A DNA stretch of 64,000 nucleotides from Marinisporobacter sp. (GTDB taxonomy: Bacteria > Bacillota > Clostridia > Peptostreptococcales > Thermotaleaceae): contig JAOARP010000063.1 of assembly GCA_025210525.1 (NCBI GenBank), positions 110,693 to 174,692 on the forward strand. The letters run 5' to 3'. The position numbers and the translations under genes were made by a program. Positions 44,918 to 53,950 of this stretch are shown one piece after another. How positions within the stretch are numbered: the stretch's first letter is position 1; each line of letters opens with the position of its first letter. The notes below the pieces were generated by a model, which made no database searches, was not told the DNA's origin, and saw only the letters and a list, made by a program, of their open reading frames with translations.

Positions 44918-46439
44918 GGCTCGTTCTCCTTCCTGTAGCAAAATACATGATTTGTTCCTGTGATGCTCCTTCAAATAGTTCTCCTTTAAATTTTCCCTCA
45001 TGCATGACAAGGATTCTATCGGACATCCCTATGATTTCAGGAAGTTCAGAGGAAATCATTACTACTGCAACACCTTTTTCTACAAGATTATTCATAAGAT
45101 TGTAGATTTCGTATTTTGCTCCTACATCAATTCCTCTAGTCGGTTCATCTAAAATGAGTACTTTTGGCTCTGTCATGAGCCATTTACCAATAACTACTTT
45201 TTGCTGATTCCCACCAGATAAATTTTTTGCCAATTGTTCTATACTTGGCGTCTTCACCTTTAAGTCTTCTACATATTTATTGGCATAAGATATTTCTTTA
45301 TTTTCATCTAAAATACCACCTGTAAGAATTCTATCCAAAGAAGCTAATGTAGTATTGATCATGATACTTTGCCCTAAAACTAATCCATTTCCTTTTCGGT
45401 CTTCTGTAACCAATCCTATTCCATGTTTAATGGCATCCTTTGGCGAATTTATCTTAATTTTTTCTCCTTCAAGATAAATTTCTCCTGATACATTTTTTCC
45501 ATAACATCCAAATAAACCCATAACTAATTCTGTTCTTCCTGCACCCATAAGACCTGCGATCCCTAATATTTCTCCTTTTTTCACTTGAAAGGATACATGC
45601 TCTACTAGCTTTCTATTACTGATTGGATCATGTACACTAAAGTCCTTCACTTCCATAATCACATCTTCACTCTGATGGGTTACTTTTGGATATCTATCAT
45701 CTAGTTCCCTTCCAACCATCTTCTGAATAATAGCATCCTCATCTAATGTTTCTATAGGATGGGTTGATATGGTCTGACCGTCACGTATGATAGTTACTGT
45801 ATCTGATATTTCAAAGATTTCCTCTAATTTATGAGTGATAATGATAAATGTAATTCCCTTTTCTTTTAATTCTTTTATTATTCTAAATAAAGTCTCAACC
45901 TCACTATCTGTAAGAGCCGCTGTAGGTTCATCTAAAATAAGAACTTCTACATCCTTTGATAAAGCTTTGGCTATTTCTACTAACTGCTGTACCCCTACTC
46001 CTAAAGTCCTTACCAGTGTGTTTGTAGGAATTTTAAGTCCTAATCGGTCTAACAATTCCTTTGCCATATAATTTAACTGTTCATCATCTATGGTCGTTTT
46101 TCCGTAAACAAGTGGCTCATTATTTAAATATATATTTTCTGCCACTGTCATTTGAGGAACTAAAGCTAACTCCTGATAAACAATAGCTATTTTTTTCTTT
46201 TCCGAATCAGCAATACTATTAAATTTCTGAACTTCCCCTTTAAGAACAATATCTCCTTCATAAGTTCCATAAGGATATACACCACTTAAAACCTTCATAA
46301 GGGTTGACTTTCCCGCACCATTTTCTCCACATAATGCATGTACTTCTCCTTTTTCCACTTTAAAATTCACATTATCTAGAGCCTTTACCCCTGGAAATTC
46401 CTTTGTTATTCCCTTCATTTCTAAAATATATGATTTCAT
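44907..46439 (-). CDS. xylG: Sugar ABC transporter ATP-binding protein (XylG type)
   Basis: 510 residues with two ATPase domains. First: Walker A GENGAGKSTLMKVL, Q-loop VYQELALV, signature VGVQQLVEIAKAL, Walker B VLILDEPTAALT. Second: degenerate Walker A MGAGRTELVMGLFG, signature LSGGNQQKVVIGKWL, Walker B VLILDEPTRGID. This is the usual sugar-importer ATPase of the carbohydrate CUT2 class. AGGTG before ATG 46439. Separated from xylF by a strong terminator. Confidence 0.94.
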   Translation of the reverse strand: MKSYILEMKGITKEFPGVKALDNVNFKVEKGEVHALCGENGAGKSTLMKVLSGVYPYGTYEGDIVLKGEVQKFNSIADSEKKKIAIVYQELALVPQMTVAENIYLNNEPLVYGKTTIDDEQLNYMAKELLDRLGLKIPTNTLVRTLGVGVQQLVEIAKALSKDVEVLILDEPTAALTDSEVETLFRIIKELKEKGITFIIITHKLEEIFEISDTVTIIRDGQTISTHPIETLDEDAIIQKMVGRELDDRYPKVTHQSEDVIMEVKDFSVHDPISNRKLVEHVSFQVKKGEILGIAGLMGAGRTELVMGLFGCYGKNVSGEIYLEGEKIKINSPKDAIKHGIGLVTEDRKGNGLVLGQSIMINTTLASLDRILTGGILDENKEISYANKYVEDLKVKTPSIEQLAKNLSGGNQQKVVIGKWLMTEPKVLILDEPTRGIDVGAKYEIYNLMNNLVEKGVAVVMISSELPEIIGMSDRILVMHEGKFKGELFEGASQEQIMYFATGRRTSHEC

Positions 46440-46483
46440 GAAAGGGACACCTCCAACTTTTAAATTCTTGTAATTTTTTTAGG

Positions 46484-46515
46484 AAAAAAGAGGTTAGCAA
46501 CTAACCTCTTTTTTT
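46484..46515 (-). terminator. Intercistronic terminator between xylF and xylG
   Basis: Stem AAAAAAGAGGTTAG/CTAACCTCTTTTTT with a 3-nt loop, T run on both strands. It lies between the binding-protein and ATPase genes and should allow partial read-through, giving more binding protein than transporter. Confidence 0.9.
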
Positions 46516-46520
46516 GACAA

Positions 46521-47603
46521 TTATTTTTTTGGTCTTTCTGATTCTGGAACATTCTTATAAACTTCATCAAATGGATGATATCCATCAGAAATGATTGTAT
46601 CCATCATATTTTCTTGATCAACTACTACTGGTTCAAGTAGGTAAGAAGGTACATCAATTTTTCCATTCTCTACAGTTGAATTTGTTTCAATCTTTTCCTT
46701 GTTTGCCATTTTTATAGCTAAATCTAATGCTGTTGAAGCAAGCTTTGGAATTGGCTTATAAACAGTCATAGATTGCTGTCCTTCAACGATTCTTTGACAA
46801 GCTGCAAGCTCAGCATCCTGACCAGTTACAGGAACCTTTCCTACAAGTTGTTGCTCTGCAAGAGCTGATATTGCTCCTCCACCTGTACCATCATTTGCAC
46901 AGATTACAGCATCTACTTTATTTTTATTAGCTGTTAATGCATTTTCCATGTGCTTTTGTGCTTCTGATGGCTGCCAGTCTTTAGACATTTGATCATATAC
47001 AATATTGATATCTCCACTATCTACAAGTGGTTTTAATATATCCATTGCACCTTTTTTGAAAAGAGTTGCATTATTATCTGTTGGAGAACCACCAATATAT
47101 ACATAATTTCCTTTTGGAACTAACTTAGTAATATACTCTCCTTGTAAATTACCAACCTTTTCATTGTCAAAGGATACATAAAGGTCTACATCTGCATTTT
47201 TAATCAGTCTATCATATGAAAGTACTGGGATTCCTTCTGCATGGGCATTTTCAACGATTGCAGCTGCAACTTCAGCATTATGTGGTGCAACCATCAACAC
47301 ATCTACCCCTTGAGAAATCATATTCTCAGCTTGAGCAATTTGTTTGTTGTCATCTCCATTAGCCGCTTGGATCAATATTTTTACGCCAAGCTCTTTTGCT
47401 CTAGCTGTAAGAATATCTCTATCCTTTTGCCATCTTTCTTCCTTAAGGGTATCCATTGAAAAGCCTATGACGATTTCTTTCTTTTCATTTCCATCTACTT
47501 CTGCTGCTTTAGGTTCTTCCTTCTTTGCACATCCTGCAAAGGCACCTATAGATAAAGCTAATACACAAATAATTGCCAACGTCTTCTTAAAAAGTTTACT
47601 CAT
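46521..47603 (-). CDS. xylF: D-xylose-type sugar-binding lipoprotein (XylF)
   Basis: 360 residues. Lipoprotein signal with lipobox IGAFAGC, Cys 25. Peripl_BP_4 fold: ISQGVDVLMVAPHNAEVAAAIV, EGIPVLSYDRLIKNADVDLYVSFDNEKVG in parts, GSPTDNNATLFKKGA, and VICANDGTGGGAISALAEQ. The SYDRLI and NEKVG positions are typical XylF ligand contacts. First gene of the transporter. GGGAGG before ATG 47603. Upstream control elements: cre-like sites, a strong -10, no -35, and a 14-bp inverted repeat. Confidence 0.93.
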   Translation of the reverse strand: MSKLFKKTLAIICVLALSIGAFAGCAKKEEPKAAEVDGNEKKEIVIGFSMDTLKEERWQKDRDILTARAKELGVKILIQAANGDDNKQIAQAENMISQGVDVLMVAPHNAEVAAAIVENAHAEGIPVLSYDRLIKNADVDLYVSFDNEKVGNLQGEYITKLVPKGNYVYIGGSPTDNNATLFKKGAMDILKPLVDSGDINIVYDQMSKDWQPSEAQKHMENALTANKNKVDAVICANDGTGGGAISALAEQQLVGKVPVTGQDAELAACQRIVEGQQSMTVYKPIPKLASTALDLAIKMANKEKIETNSTVENGKIDVPSYLLEPVVVDQENMMDTIISDGYHPFDEVYKNVPESERPKK

Positions 47604-47620
47604 TAATAATTCCTCCCTTG

Positions 47621-47634
47621 TGAAAATGTTTTCC
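47621..47634. promoter_or_regulatory. cre-like site in xylF leader
   Basis: TGAAAATGTTTTCC fits the CcpA cre consensus TGWAANCGNTNWCA with two mismatches; it lies between the promoter and xylF. Confidence 0.45.
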
Positions 47635-47686
47635 TTAAACTTATTATAGCTTCTTTGATCTTGAAATAGTTGTCGAAAATCTTACA

Positions 47687-47692
47687 ATTATA
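47687..47692 (-). promoter_or_regulatory. -10 element of xylF promoter
   Basis: Minus-strand TATAAT (47692-47687). Seventeen nt upstream there is no -35 consensus (TTTTCT, inside the cre site), as expected for an activator-dependent promoter. Confidence 0.6.
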
Positions 47693-47709
47693 GTTCATTC
47701 TAAATTTCC

Positions 47710-47723
47710 AGAAAACGTTTTCT
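47710..47723. promoter_or_regulatory. cre site over the xylF -35 region
   Basis: AGAAAACGTTTTCT is a perfect 14-bp palindrome with the cre core AAACGTTT. Its place over the -35 region fits CcpA repression. Confidence 0.65.
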
Positions 47724-47760
47724 TCACTTTTTTGTGATTTACCTTGCAAAAAAGTGAAGA
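47721..47760. promoter_or_regulatory. Inverted repeat, probable YesN activator site
   Basis: Perfect 14-bp arms TCTTCACTTTTTTG (47721-47734) and CAAAAAAGTGAAGA (47747-47760), 12-nt spacer, immediately upstream of the xylF -35 region and 112 nt before the sensor operon. No T run, so not a terminator. Best explained as the binding site of the AraC-type regulator encoded at 50194-51663. Confidence 0.65.
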
Positions 47761-47803
47761 TTCTATAGATTTGTTAATATCCATACTTAAATTAATGTTT
47801 TTC

Positions 47804-47830
47804 TTGAGAAATCTTTTCTTATGCTATAAT
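47804..47830 (+). promoter_or_regulatory. Promoter of the sensor operon
   Basis: TATAAT at 47825-47830 with a -35-like TTGAGA 15 nt upstream (short spacer). The leader is about 35 nt to the TTG start. Confidence 0.5.
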
Positions 47831-47871
47831 AAAATAAAAGTTTAGAATATTGTCAAAAAGGAGGTTGTGCT

Positions 47872-48810
47872 TTGAAAAAATATGTCCTATTCCTTATCAT
47901 TCTACTCATGGTTCTTACTATTCTTCTACGCCCACAAAATATATACAACACCCCCAACCCTTCATCCTATATAAAAAATGAAGCGTATCACTTTATTTTC
48001 ATTCCAAAGGAAGAAAATAATTATTGGGACAAAATCAATAAAGGAATTATTGTTTCTGCCAATGAAAATAATGTGAGTATTAGTATACTAAGGATCGACT
48101 ATTTTAATAAAGAAAAACATCTTGCATTGATTGATCGTGCCATAGAATCTAATTGTGATGGGATCATTTCCTATGCACGTAATGACACTGACTATAAAAA
48201 TTTAGTAAATAAAGCTATTGGAAGAAATATTCCTTTCCTCACCATAGATGGAGATGTTCTAGATAGTAAAAGAAATGCTTATATTGGAATCAATCATTAT
48301 TATGCTGGAAATATGATGGCAGAAAAACTCTTTGAAGTTTTAGATTATAAAGGAGAAATTGGTCTGATTATGAGCAGTGAAGAAAATACGTTAAGACTCA
48401 CAGGTATTTATAATAAAGCAAATGAATACGAAGAAATAAAAATCATAGATGTTTCCTATATGGATGAAAAAAAAGTAAATACCTATAAAATTATAGAAGA
48501 TATGGTGATGAAAAATAAAAATATAAAAGGAATCATTTGTAACGATGAATATTCCACATACCTAGCTGGACAAGTTCTTGTAAGACTCAATAAAGTTGGT
48601 AAAATTAAAATTATTGGTATGGGTGGTATGCAAGGAACAAAACGATTTGTACAAAAAGGAGTTATTGAAGGTGTATTTATAAAAAATCCATATAGCTTAG
48701 GAAATAAAGCCATCGAAAGTATCATTGATATAAAAAAAGGAAATTTTGTTGAAGATGCTGTTTTTGATGACCTAATCTATATAGACAAGGAGAATTCAAA
48801 TGAAGAATAG
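47872..48810 (+). CDS. Membrane-anchored sugar-binding sensor (XylFII-like)
   Basis: 312 residues; TTG start 47872, 7 nt after AGGAGG. One N-terminal membrane helix (about 3-20), then a Peripl_BP_4-like domain (about 38-300) with FIPKEENNYWDKINKGI, NAYIGINHYYAGNMMAEKL, and IKGIICNDEYSTYLAGQVL. No lipobox, so it stays anchored rather than lipid-linked. It shares its operon with a LytS-type kinase, overlapping it by 11 nt. It fits the accessory sensor XylFII that binds sugar and drives LytS in Clostridium beijerinckii. Confidence 0.88.
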   Translation: MKKYVLFLIILLMVLTILLRPQNIYNTPNPSSYIKNEAYHFIFIPKEENNYWDKINKGIIVSANENNVSISILRIDYFNKEKHLALIDRAIESNCDGIISYARNDTDYKNLVNKAIGRNIPFLTIDGDVLDSKRNAYIGINHYYAGNMMAEKLFEVLDYKGEIGLIMSSEENTLRLTGIYNKANEYEEIKIIDVSYMDEKKVNTYKIIEDMVMKNKNIKGIICNDEYSTYLAGQVLVRLNKVGKIKIIGMGGMQGTKRFVQKGVIEGVFIKNPYSLGNKAIESIIDIKKGNFVEDAVFDDLIYIDKENSNEE

Positions 48811-50191
48811 ATTCATATCCATCAATGAAAAATTAATCGTCAGCTATCTACTCCTTCTCATTCTCCTTGCCTGGGTTGCTCTTTATAGTCTCTATACCAT
48901 TAATCGGATTTCTAATGAATACAATCATTTTATAGAAGATATAAGTATGTTAAACAACATAAAATCCTCTATTACCAATAGTAAAATAGCCTTAGATAAT
49001 CTTTTGTTAACTAGATCTACTAATTATATTGATACCATCTATTCTTCTATAAACACAGCATCTTTTGCTATACGTGATTTCAAAAATGAAAAGCCACCTA
49101 TAGAAGTTTATAATACATGTACAGACCTTCAAAATCTTTTAGCAAACTACGAAAAATACTGTGAAGGTACTTTTCGAGTAGCCCTTAGTACAGCAGATGA
49201 AAGATATATAAAAAACTATAATAATGCACTAAAAGTATACAATTATATCCTTGAAGGATTAGATGAAATCAATAACCATATTTACCAAAATAGATTTAAA
49301 AACTATTCTCTTATTATTCAACATAATAGTAATTTTTCAAAAACAATATTATTTATATTTGCATTAAGTATTTTTTTAAGTATCCTCTTTGTTTTCATAT
49401 TTTCATCTAAATTGATTAAAAATGTAAAAGAAATTACTAGAAATGCCCGTGAAATTTCTAAAGGGAATTTTAAAGTTTCAAAGCTTCAGGTCCATAGCCA
49501 AGATGAAATTTCTATTTTATCAAATACCTTCAATCTCATGGTTGAAAAAATAAAATCTCTTTTAGAAGAAGTTCGACGGAAAACAGAACTTGAAAAGGAA
49601 GCTCAATTTTTAGCATTACAGTCCCAAATCAATCCTCATTTTCTTTTTAATACTTTAAATATTATTGCCAAAACATCTATCATTGAAGGAGCTGATGAGA
49701 CCTGTGATTTAATAGAATCTTTATCAGATCTTCTTCGATATACCCTTAGGAATCCTTCTTCACAAGTAAGACTTGAAGAAGAAATACAGCATCTTCGGGA
49801 ATATATATTGATTCAAAGAACTAGATTTTCTGATCGTGTTGAATTTATAGAAAATATTGATGAACGTCTTTTAAACTACAAAATCCCCCTCCTTTCCCTT
49901 CAACCCATCGTGGAAAATGCTTTTAAGCATGGACTTGAGGGAAAAGAAGAAGGTGGCAAAATTATGTTTAGTCTTATAGAAAAAGGAAATTATATGCTCA
50001 TAACAATAGAAGATAACGGAAGAGGCTTTTCTCATGATTACAACATAAAATCAGAGCCTTCTAGTAGTATCGGTCTTCATAATGTAATAGAGCGACTTAA
50101 ATTATTTTACAAAAATAAAGGGCTTTTATTTTTCTATAATAAAGCCAGTGGCGGTGCCATGATCAAAATAATGATACCAAAGGTGGAATAA
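48800..50191 (+). CDS. LytS/YesM-type sensor histidine kinase
   Basis: 463 residues. Membrane helices about 11-30 and 182-202; extracellular helical sensor between them (about 31-180); HAMP (about 203-255); His_kinase domain with LALQSQINPHFLFNTLNII (phospho-His in NPHFLFN); HATPase with VENAFKHGLEG and ITIEDNGRGF. The 5' end overlaps the sensor gene by 11 nt and the 3' end is 2 nt from the regulator gene. AAGGAG before the ATG. It should be triggered through the sensor protein. Confidence 0.94.
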   Translation: MKNRFISINEKLIVSYLLLLILLAWVALYSLYTINRISNEYNHFIEDISMLNNIKSSITNSKIALDNLLLTRSTNYIDTIYSSINTASFAIRDFKNEKPPIEVYNTCTDLQNLLANYEKYCEGTFRVALSTADERYIKNYNNALKVYNYILEGLDEINNHIYQNRFKNYSLIIQHNSNFSKTILFIFALSIFLSILFVFIFSSKLIKNVKEITRNAREISKGNFKVSKLQVHSQDEISILSNTFNLMVEKIKSLLEEVRRKTELEKEAQFLALQSQINPHFLFNTLNIIAKTSIIEGADETCDLIESLSDLLRYTLRNPSSQVRLEEEIQHLREYILIQRTRFSDRVEFIENIDERLLNYKIPLLSLQPIVENAFKHGLEGKEEGGKIMFSLIEKGNYMLITIEDNGRGFSHDYNIKSEPSSSIGLHNVIERLKLFYKNKGLLFFYNKASGGAMIKIMIPKVE

Positions 50192-50193
50192 AA

Positions 50194-51663
50194 ATGATAA
50201 AAATATTAATCGCAGATGATGAACCTATTGAAAGACAAGGAGTTCGCACGATTATTACAAAAAATTTTAATGATATAGAAATCATAGCTGAAGCAAAAAA
50301 CGGAAGAGAAGCTATTGAATACGCAGAAGAATATCGACCTGATATTATATTTTTAGATATTAAAATGCCTGGTATTGATGGTATACAAGCAGCCAGAGAA
50401 ATAAGAAATAGGAGAAAAGACGTTAAAATCATTATTCTTTCCGCATATGATTGTTTTTCCTATGCAAAGGAAAGTCTTTCCTTAGATGTTTATGATTATC
50501 TTTTAAAACCTGTTAGACGAAGAAAGCTCATTGACCTTCTTTTAGAAGTAAAAGAAATGATTGTAAAAGAAAAGGAGGATCGAAAAGAAAAATTAAGATT
50601 AAAAGAAGATCTTATCGGTATAAAATCTGTCATGCAAGAAAGATTTATTTCTATCATCTTAGAGGAAAACATAAAAAGAATAAAGGAAATTGTAGAGACT
50701 ACTCACCTCTTAACATTTAATTTTGAAGATTACTTTTTAATAGGAATTCAAGCTAAAAATATAACAAATTCTACAGATTTAAAAGAGTTACATGATACTT
50801 CCTATAAACTATTTAAAAAAAGAAATGAATGTATCTTATCTTCTTATCATCATATTATATATATCCTTATTGAAAAATTTGATTTTGATAAGATTGACGT
50901 GGAAGAAAATTTACAAGAAATCTATTGGAACTTTAAAAGAAAAAATATCCATATAGATTATTCTTTTGTCCAAAACCAACAACTTGAAAACCTTAAAGCT
51001 AGTATCCTTAAAGTGAGAAAAAATCTTTCCCTAAAAGCAGTAAAAAACCATGATTATTCTTTAGTAGAAAGATTCAAAATATGTAATGAAATCATACACT
51101 CCAACGAAAAATATCTTATAGAATTTGAAAAGATAATTGAAAGTATTACTAAAAAAGAATTTGATGATGAAGAATTCTTCTATTTTGAAATACTTCAAAT
51201 ATTAAATGCTCTACAATATGGCGCCTATCAAGAAAGAGAAAAAATATATTTTGAAACGAGTATACAACTTATAAGAGATAAAAAAAACAGTTCTATCATA
51301 AAAAAATCCATCTCCCAAGAAATAAAAAATTATATGGAGGATCACGAAAACAAAAACAGTCAAATCATTCATGCTGTCAAAGAATATATCCTCAAGAATT
51401 ATCATCTTGATCTAAAGCTAGAAGATTTATCCTATCAATTTGCCATCAGCAGTTATTATCTTAGTAAATTATTTAAACAAGAAACAGGATCTAATTTCAT
51501 TGAATTTCTAACAGAAATAAGAATCGAAAAAGCAAAAAAAATGCTCCTTGAAAACATTCCTGTGAAAGAAATCTATAAGAAAATAGGTTATAGTGATCCT
51601 AATTATTTTAGTAGAGTATTTAAAAAGATTACAGGAGTATCTCCTAGGAATTATAAAGGATAA
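50194..51663 (+). CDS. YesN-type response regulator with AraC DNA-binding domain
   Basis: 489 residues. Receiver domain (about 1-125): ILIADDEPIERQG, RPDIIFLDIKMPGIDGIQ (phospho-Asp), IIILSAYD, LLKPVRR. Long middle linker (about 130-375) with low similarity. C-terminal AraC helix-turn-helix pair (about 385-489): LSYQFAISSYYLSKLFKQ, KKIGYSDPNYFSRVFKKITG. Its target is probably the inverted repeat at 47721-47760, activating xylFGH. Confidence 0.94.
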   Translation: MIKILIADDEPIERQGVRTIITKNFNDIEIIAEAKNGREAIEYAEEYRPDIIFLDIKMPGIDGIQAAREIRNRRKDVKIIILSAYDCFSYAKESLSLDVYDYLLKPVRRRKLIDLLLEVKEMIVKEKEDRKEKLRLKEDLIGIKSVMQERFISIILEENIKRIKEIVETTHLLTFNFEDYFLIGIQAKNITNSTDLKELHDTSYKLFKKRNECILSSYHHIIYILIEKFDFDKIDVEENLQEIYWNFKRKNIHIDYSFVQNQQLENLKASILKVRKNLSLKAVKNHDYSLVERFKICNEIIHSNEKYLIEFEKIIESITKKEFDDEEFFYFEILQILNALQYGAYQEREKIYFETSIQLIRDKKNSSIIKKSISQEIKNYMEDHENKNSQIIHAVKEYILKNYHLDLKLEDLSYQFAISSYYLSKLFKQETGSNFIEFLTEIRIEKAKKMLLENIPVKEIYKKIGYSDPNYFSRVFKKITGVSPRNYKG

Positions 51664-51683
51664 AGCATTTTGCTTTATCCTTT
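51655..51683. terminator. Bidirectional terminator between yesN-like and cadA-like genes
   Basis: Stem AAAGGATAAAGC/GCTTTATCCTTT with a 5-nt loop, overlapping both stop codons. Strong on either strand. Confidence 0.85.
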
Positions 51684-53927
51684 ATTGTTCATAACTCTCA
51701 TAGAGTTAAGTATAGCAATCAAAGCCACTCCTACATCTGCAAAAACTGCTTCCCATAGGTTTGCCATACCCGCTGCACCTAATACCATAACAATCCCTTT
51801 GATTCCCAATGAAAAGATGATATTTTGCCATACTATTTTTCTTGTTCTATTTGCAACCTCTATAGCCATTGCCATCTTGCTAATCTCATCTGTCATAAGA
51901 ACTACATCTGCAGCTTCTATAGCTGCATCTGAACCCAGTCCGCCCATGGCCACACCTATATCTGCCCTTGCAAGCACAGGCGCATCATTGATTCCATCTC
52001 CTATAAATGCCATATTTCCTTTTATGCTTTTTTGTAAGACTTCAAGTTTTTCAACCTTTTCATGAGGTAATAATTCTGCATGCACCTCATCGATTCCTAT
52101 TTCCTTTGCAATGCCCTCTGCAACCTTTTTATGATCTCCTGTTAGCATAACTAATTTTTTAATCCCTAATTTTTTAAGCTGCTTAATTCCTTCTAAAGAA
52201 TCCTCTTTGATTTCATCAGATATGATGATAGCTCCTGCATATTTATCATCTACTGCAATATATATAATGGTTCCTAATGTATCTATTTCTTTGTAATCTA
52301 TATGATATTTTTCCATTAGCTTTTTATTTCCTGCTAATACTACTTTTCCATCTACCATTACCCTTACACCATGTCCAGAGATTTCTTCATAATCTTTCAT
52401 CATTTCTTCTTTAATTTCTCCATCATAGCTTTTTCGTATAGATACGGCAATTGGATGATTTGAGTAATATTCAGCATAAGCAGCATAATAGATTAGATCC
52501 TCTTCTTTGAAATCTTTTGCTGTATTTATTTTTGTGACTTCAAAGATCCCCTTTGTGATGGTTCCTGTTTTATCAAATACAACTGCCTCTACCTTATTTA
52601 AGGCTTCTAAATAGTTTCCACCCTTAATAAGTATGCCATTTTTAGAAGCAGCACCAATTCCTCCAAAGAATCCAAGGGGAATAGATATGACTAATGCACA
52701 TGGACAGGATACAACTAAGAATATAGCTGCTCTATAAATCCACTCTGTAAGCATAGCCCCCTCAATAAAAATGGGTGGTATTATAGCAAGCATTAAAGCT
52801 ACAAATACAACAGATGGCGTATAATATCTTGCAAACTTTGTAATAAATTTTTCTGTCTGTGCTTTTTTACTACTTGCTTTTTCAACTAATTCTAATATTT
52901 TAGATACAGTTGACTCTCCAAAACCTTTTGTAACCTCTATCGTTAAAACACCATTTTGATTTATGGCTCCACTAAAAATATCATCTCCTACTTGAACCTT
53001 TCTTGGCACTGATTCTCCTGTAAGTACAGATGTATCTAGCATAGATTTTCCTGTCACAACTTTTCCATCTAATGGAATTTTTTCTCCTGGTTTTACAACA
53101 ATTTCTTGACCAATCATTACATCCTCTGGTGATACCTTTACTACACCTTTCTCTGTTTTTAGATTAGCAAAATCAGGTCGAATATCTAATAAAACCTCAA
53201 TAGATTTTCTTGAACGATTTACAGCTACACCCTCAAAGAACTCTCCTACTCTGAAGAATAGCATAACTGCTACAGCTTCTGGAAATTCTTTTATTGCAAA
53301 GGCACTAATACCTGCAATAGTCATTAAGAAGTTTTCATCTAAAAATTCTCCCTTGAAAATATTTTTTATCGCTTGCCATAAAACCTCTTTACCAATTAAT
53401 AAATAACTCACTACATATAATGAAAGTTCTGTATAGAAGCTAAACTTACCAACAATCGCTATGAAAAACAATATAGCTCCACTAGCCAGGGTAATGATTT
53501 CACTTTTATTAAGATCTCCATGGTCATGATTATGTCCATGGGACCCTCCACAGCACTCTTCATGTCCATGGTCATGTTCATGGGTTTTTCCGCAACACCC
53601 TTCATGTCCATGGTCATGACCATGGGATTCTTCACAGCAACTTCCCTTCCCATTTTCCTCATGATCCCTTTTATTCTTTACAATCTTTTTCTTTTTACTT
53701 CCATCTATTACTTGTACATGAGGCTCTATTTTTTGTACAATTTCTTTAATTTTTTGCTTCATTTCTTCTAATTCATAAGTATTCCATTCTATTGTTAGTT
53801 TTTTAGTAGCAAAGCTTATACTTACATGGGTAACTCCCTGTATTTTTTCTATTCTTCTTTCCATTTTCGCTGCACAATTAGCACAACCAAGACCTTCTAG
53901 TAAAAATTCTCTTTGCATCTTACTCAT
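51675..53927 (-). CDS. cadA: Heavy-metal (Zn/Cd/Pb) P1B-type ATPase
   Basis: 750 residues from ATG 53927, 7 nt after AAGGGGG. N-terminal HMA domain (about 3-70) with GLGCANCAAKMERRI; a His-rich linker (about 95-136) made of repeats with HGHDHGHEGCC and HDHGHEECC; then eight helices with the SCPCALVISIPLG motif of Zn/Cd ATPases, DKTGTITKG (phospho-Asp), HPIAVSI and the GDGINDAPVLARAD hinge. Exports Zn2+, Cd2+ or Pb2+. Forms an operon with the ArsR/CadC gene, 24 nt upstream. The last residues end inside a terminator hairpin. Confidence 0.95.
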   Translation of the reverse strand: MSKMQREFLLEGLGCANCAAKMERRIEKIQGVTHVSISFATKKLTIEWNTYELEEMKQKIKEIVQKIEPHVQVIDGSKKKKIVKNKRDHEENGKGSCCEESHGHDHGHEGCCGKTHEHDHGHEECCGGSHGHNHDHGDLNKSEIITLASGAILFFIAIVGKFSFYTELSLYVVSYLLIGKEVLWQAIKNIFKGEFLDENFLMTIAGISAFAIKEFPEAVAVMLFFRVGEFFEGVAVNRSRKSIEVLLDIRPDFANLKTEKGVVKVSPEDVMIGQEIVVKPGEKIPLDGKVVTGKSMLDTSVLTGESVPRKVQVGDDIFSGAINQNGVLTIEVTKGFGESTVSKILELVEKASSKKAQTEKFITKFARYYTPSVVFVALMLAIIPPIFIEGAMLTEWIYRAAIFLVVSCPCALVISIPLGFFGGIGAASKNGILIKGGNYLEALNKVEAVVFDKTGTITKGIFEVTKINTAKDFKEEDLIYYAAYAEYYSNHPIAVSIRKSYDGEIKEEMMKDYEEISGHGVRVMVDGKVVLAGNKKLMEKYHIDYKEIDTLGTIIYIAVDDKYAGAIIISDEIKEDSLEGIKQLKKLGIKKLVMLTGDHKKVAEGIAKEIGIDEVHAELLPHEKVEKLEVLQKSIKGNMAFIGDGINDAPVLARADIGVAMGGLGSDAAIEAADVVLMTDEISKMAMAIEVANRTRKIVWQNIIFSLGIKGIVMVLGAAGMANLWEAVFADVGVALIAILNSMRVMNNKG
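53517..53641. repeat. Imperfect tandem repeats in the His-rich linker
   Basis: Two to three copies of a unit of roughly 57-60 bp containing catgtccatggtcatg, coding the HGHDHGHE-CC segments of the ATPase linker. In frame, so copy number can change without loss of function. Confidence 0.7.
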
Positions 53928-53950
53928 ATTCTTTCCCCCTTTCATCCTAA

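Noticed and set aside
53517..53641. CRISPR-like repeat
   Set aside because: Repeats are in frame in the ATPase gene, without unique spacers.
53459..53771. Met/Ser-rich frames over the His linker
   Set aside because: Products of the same catg repeats read in other frames.
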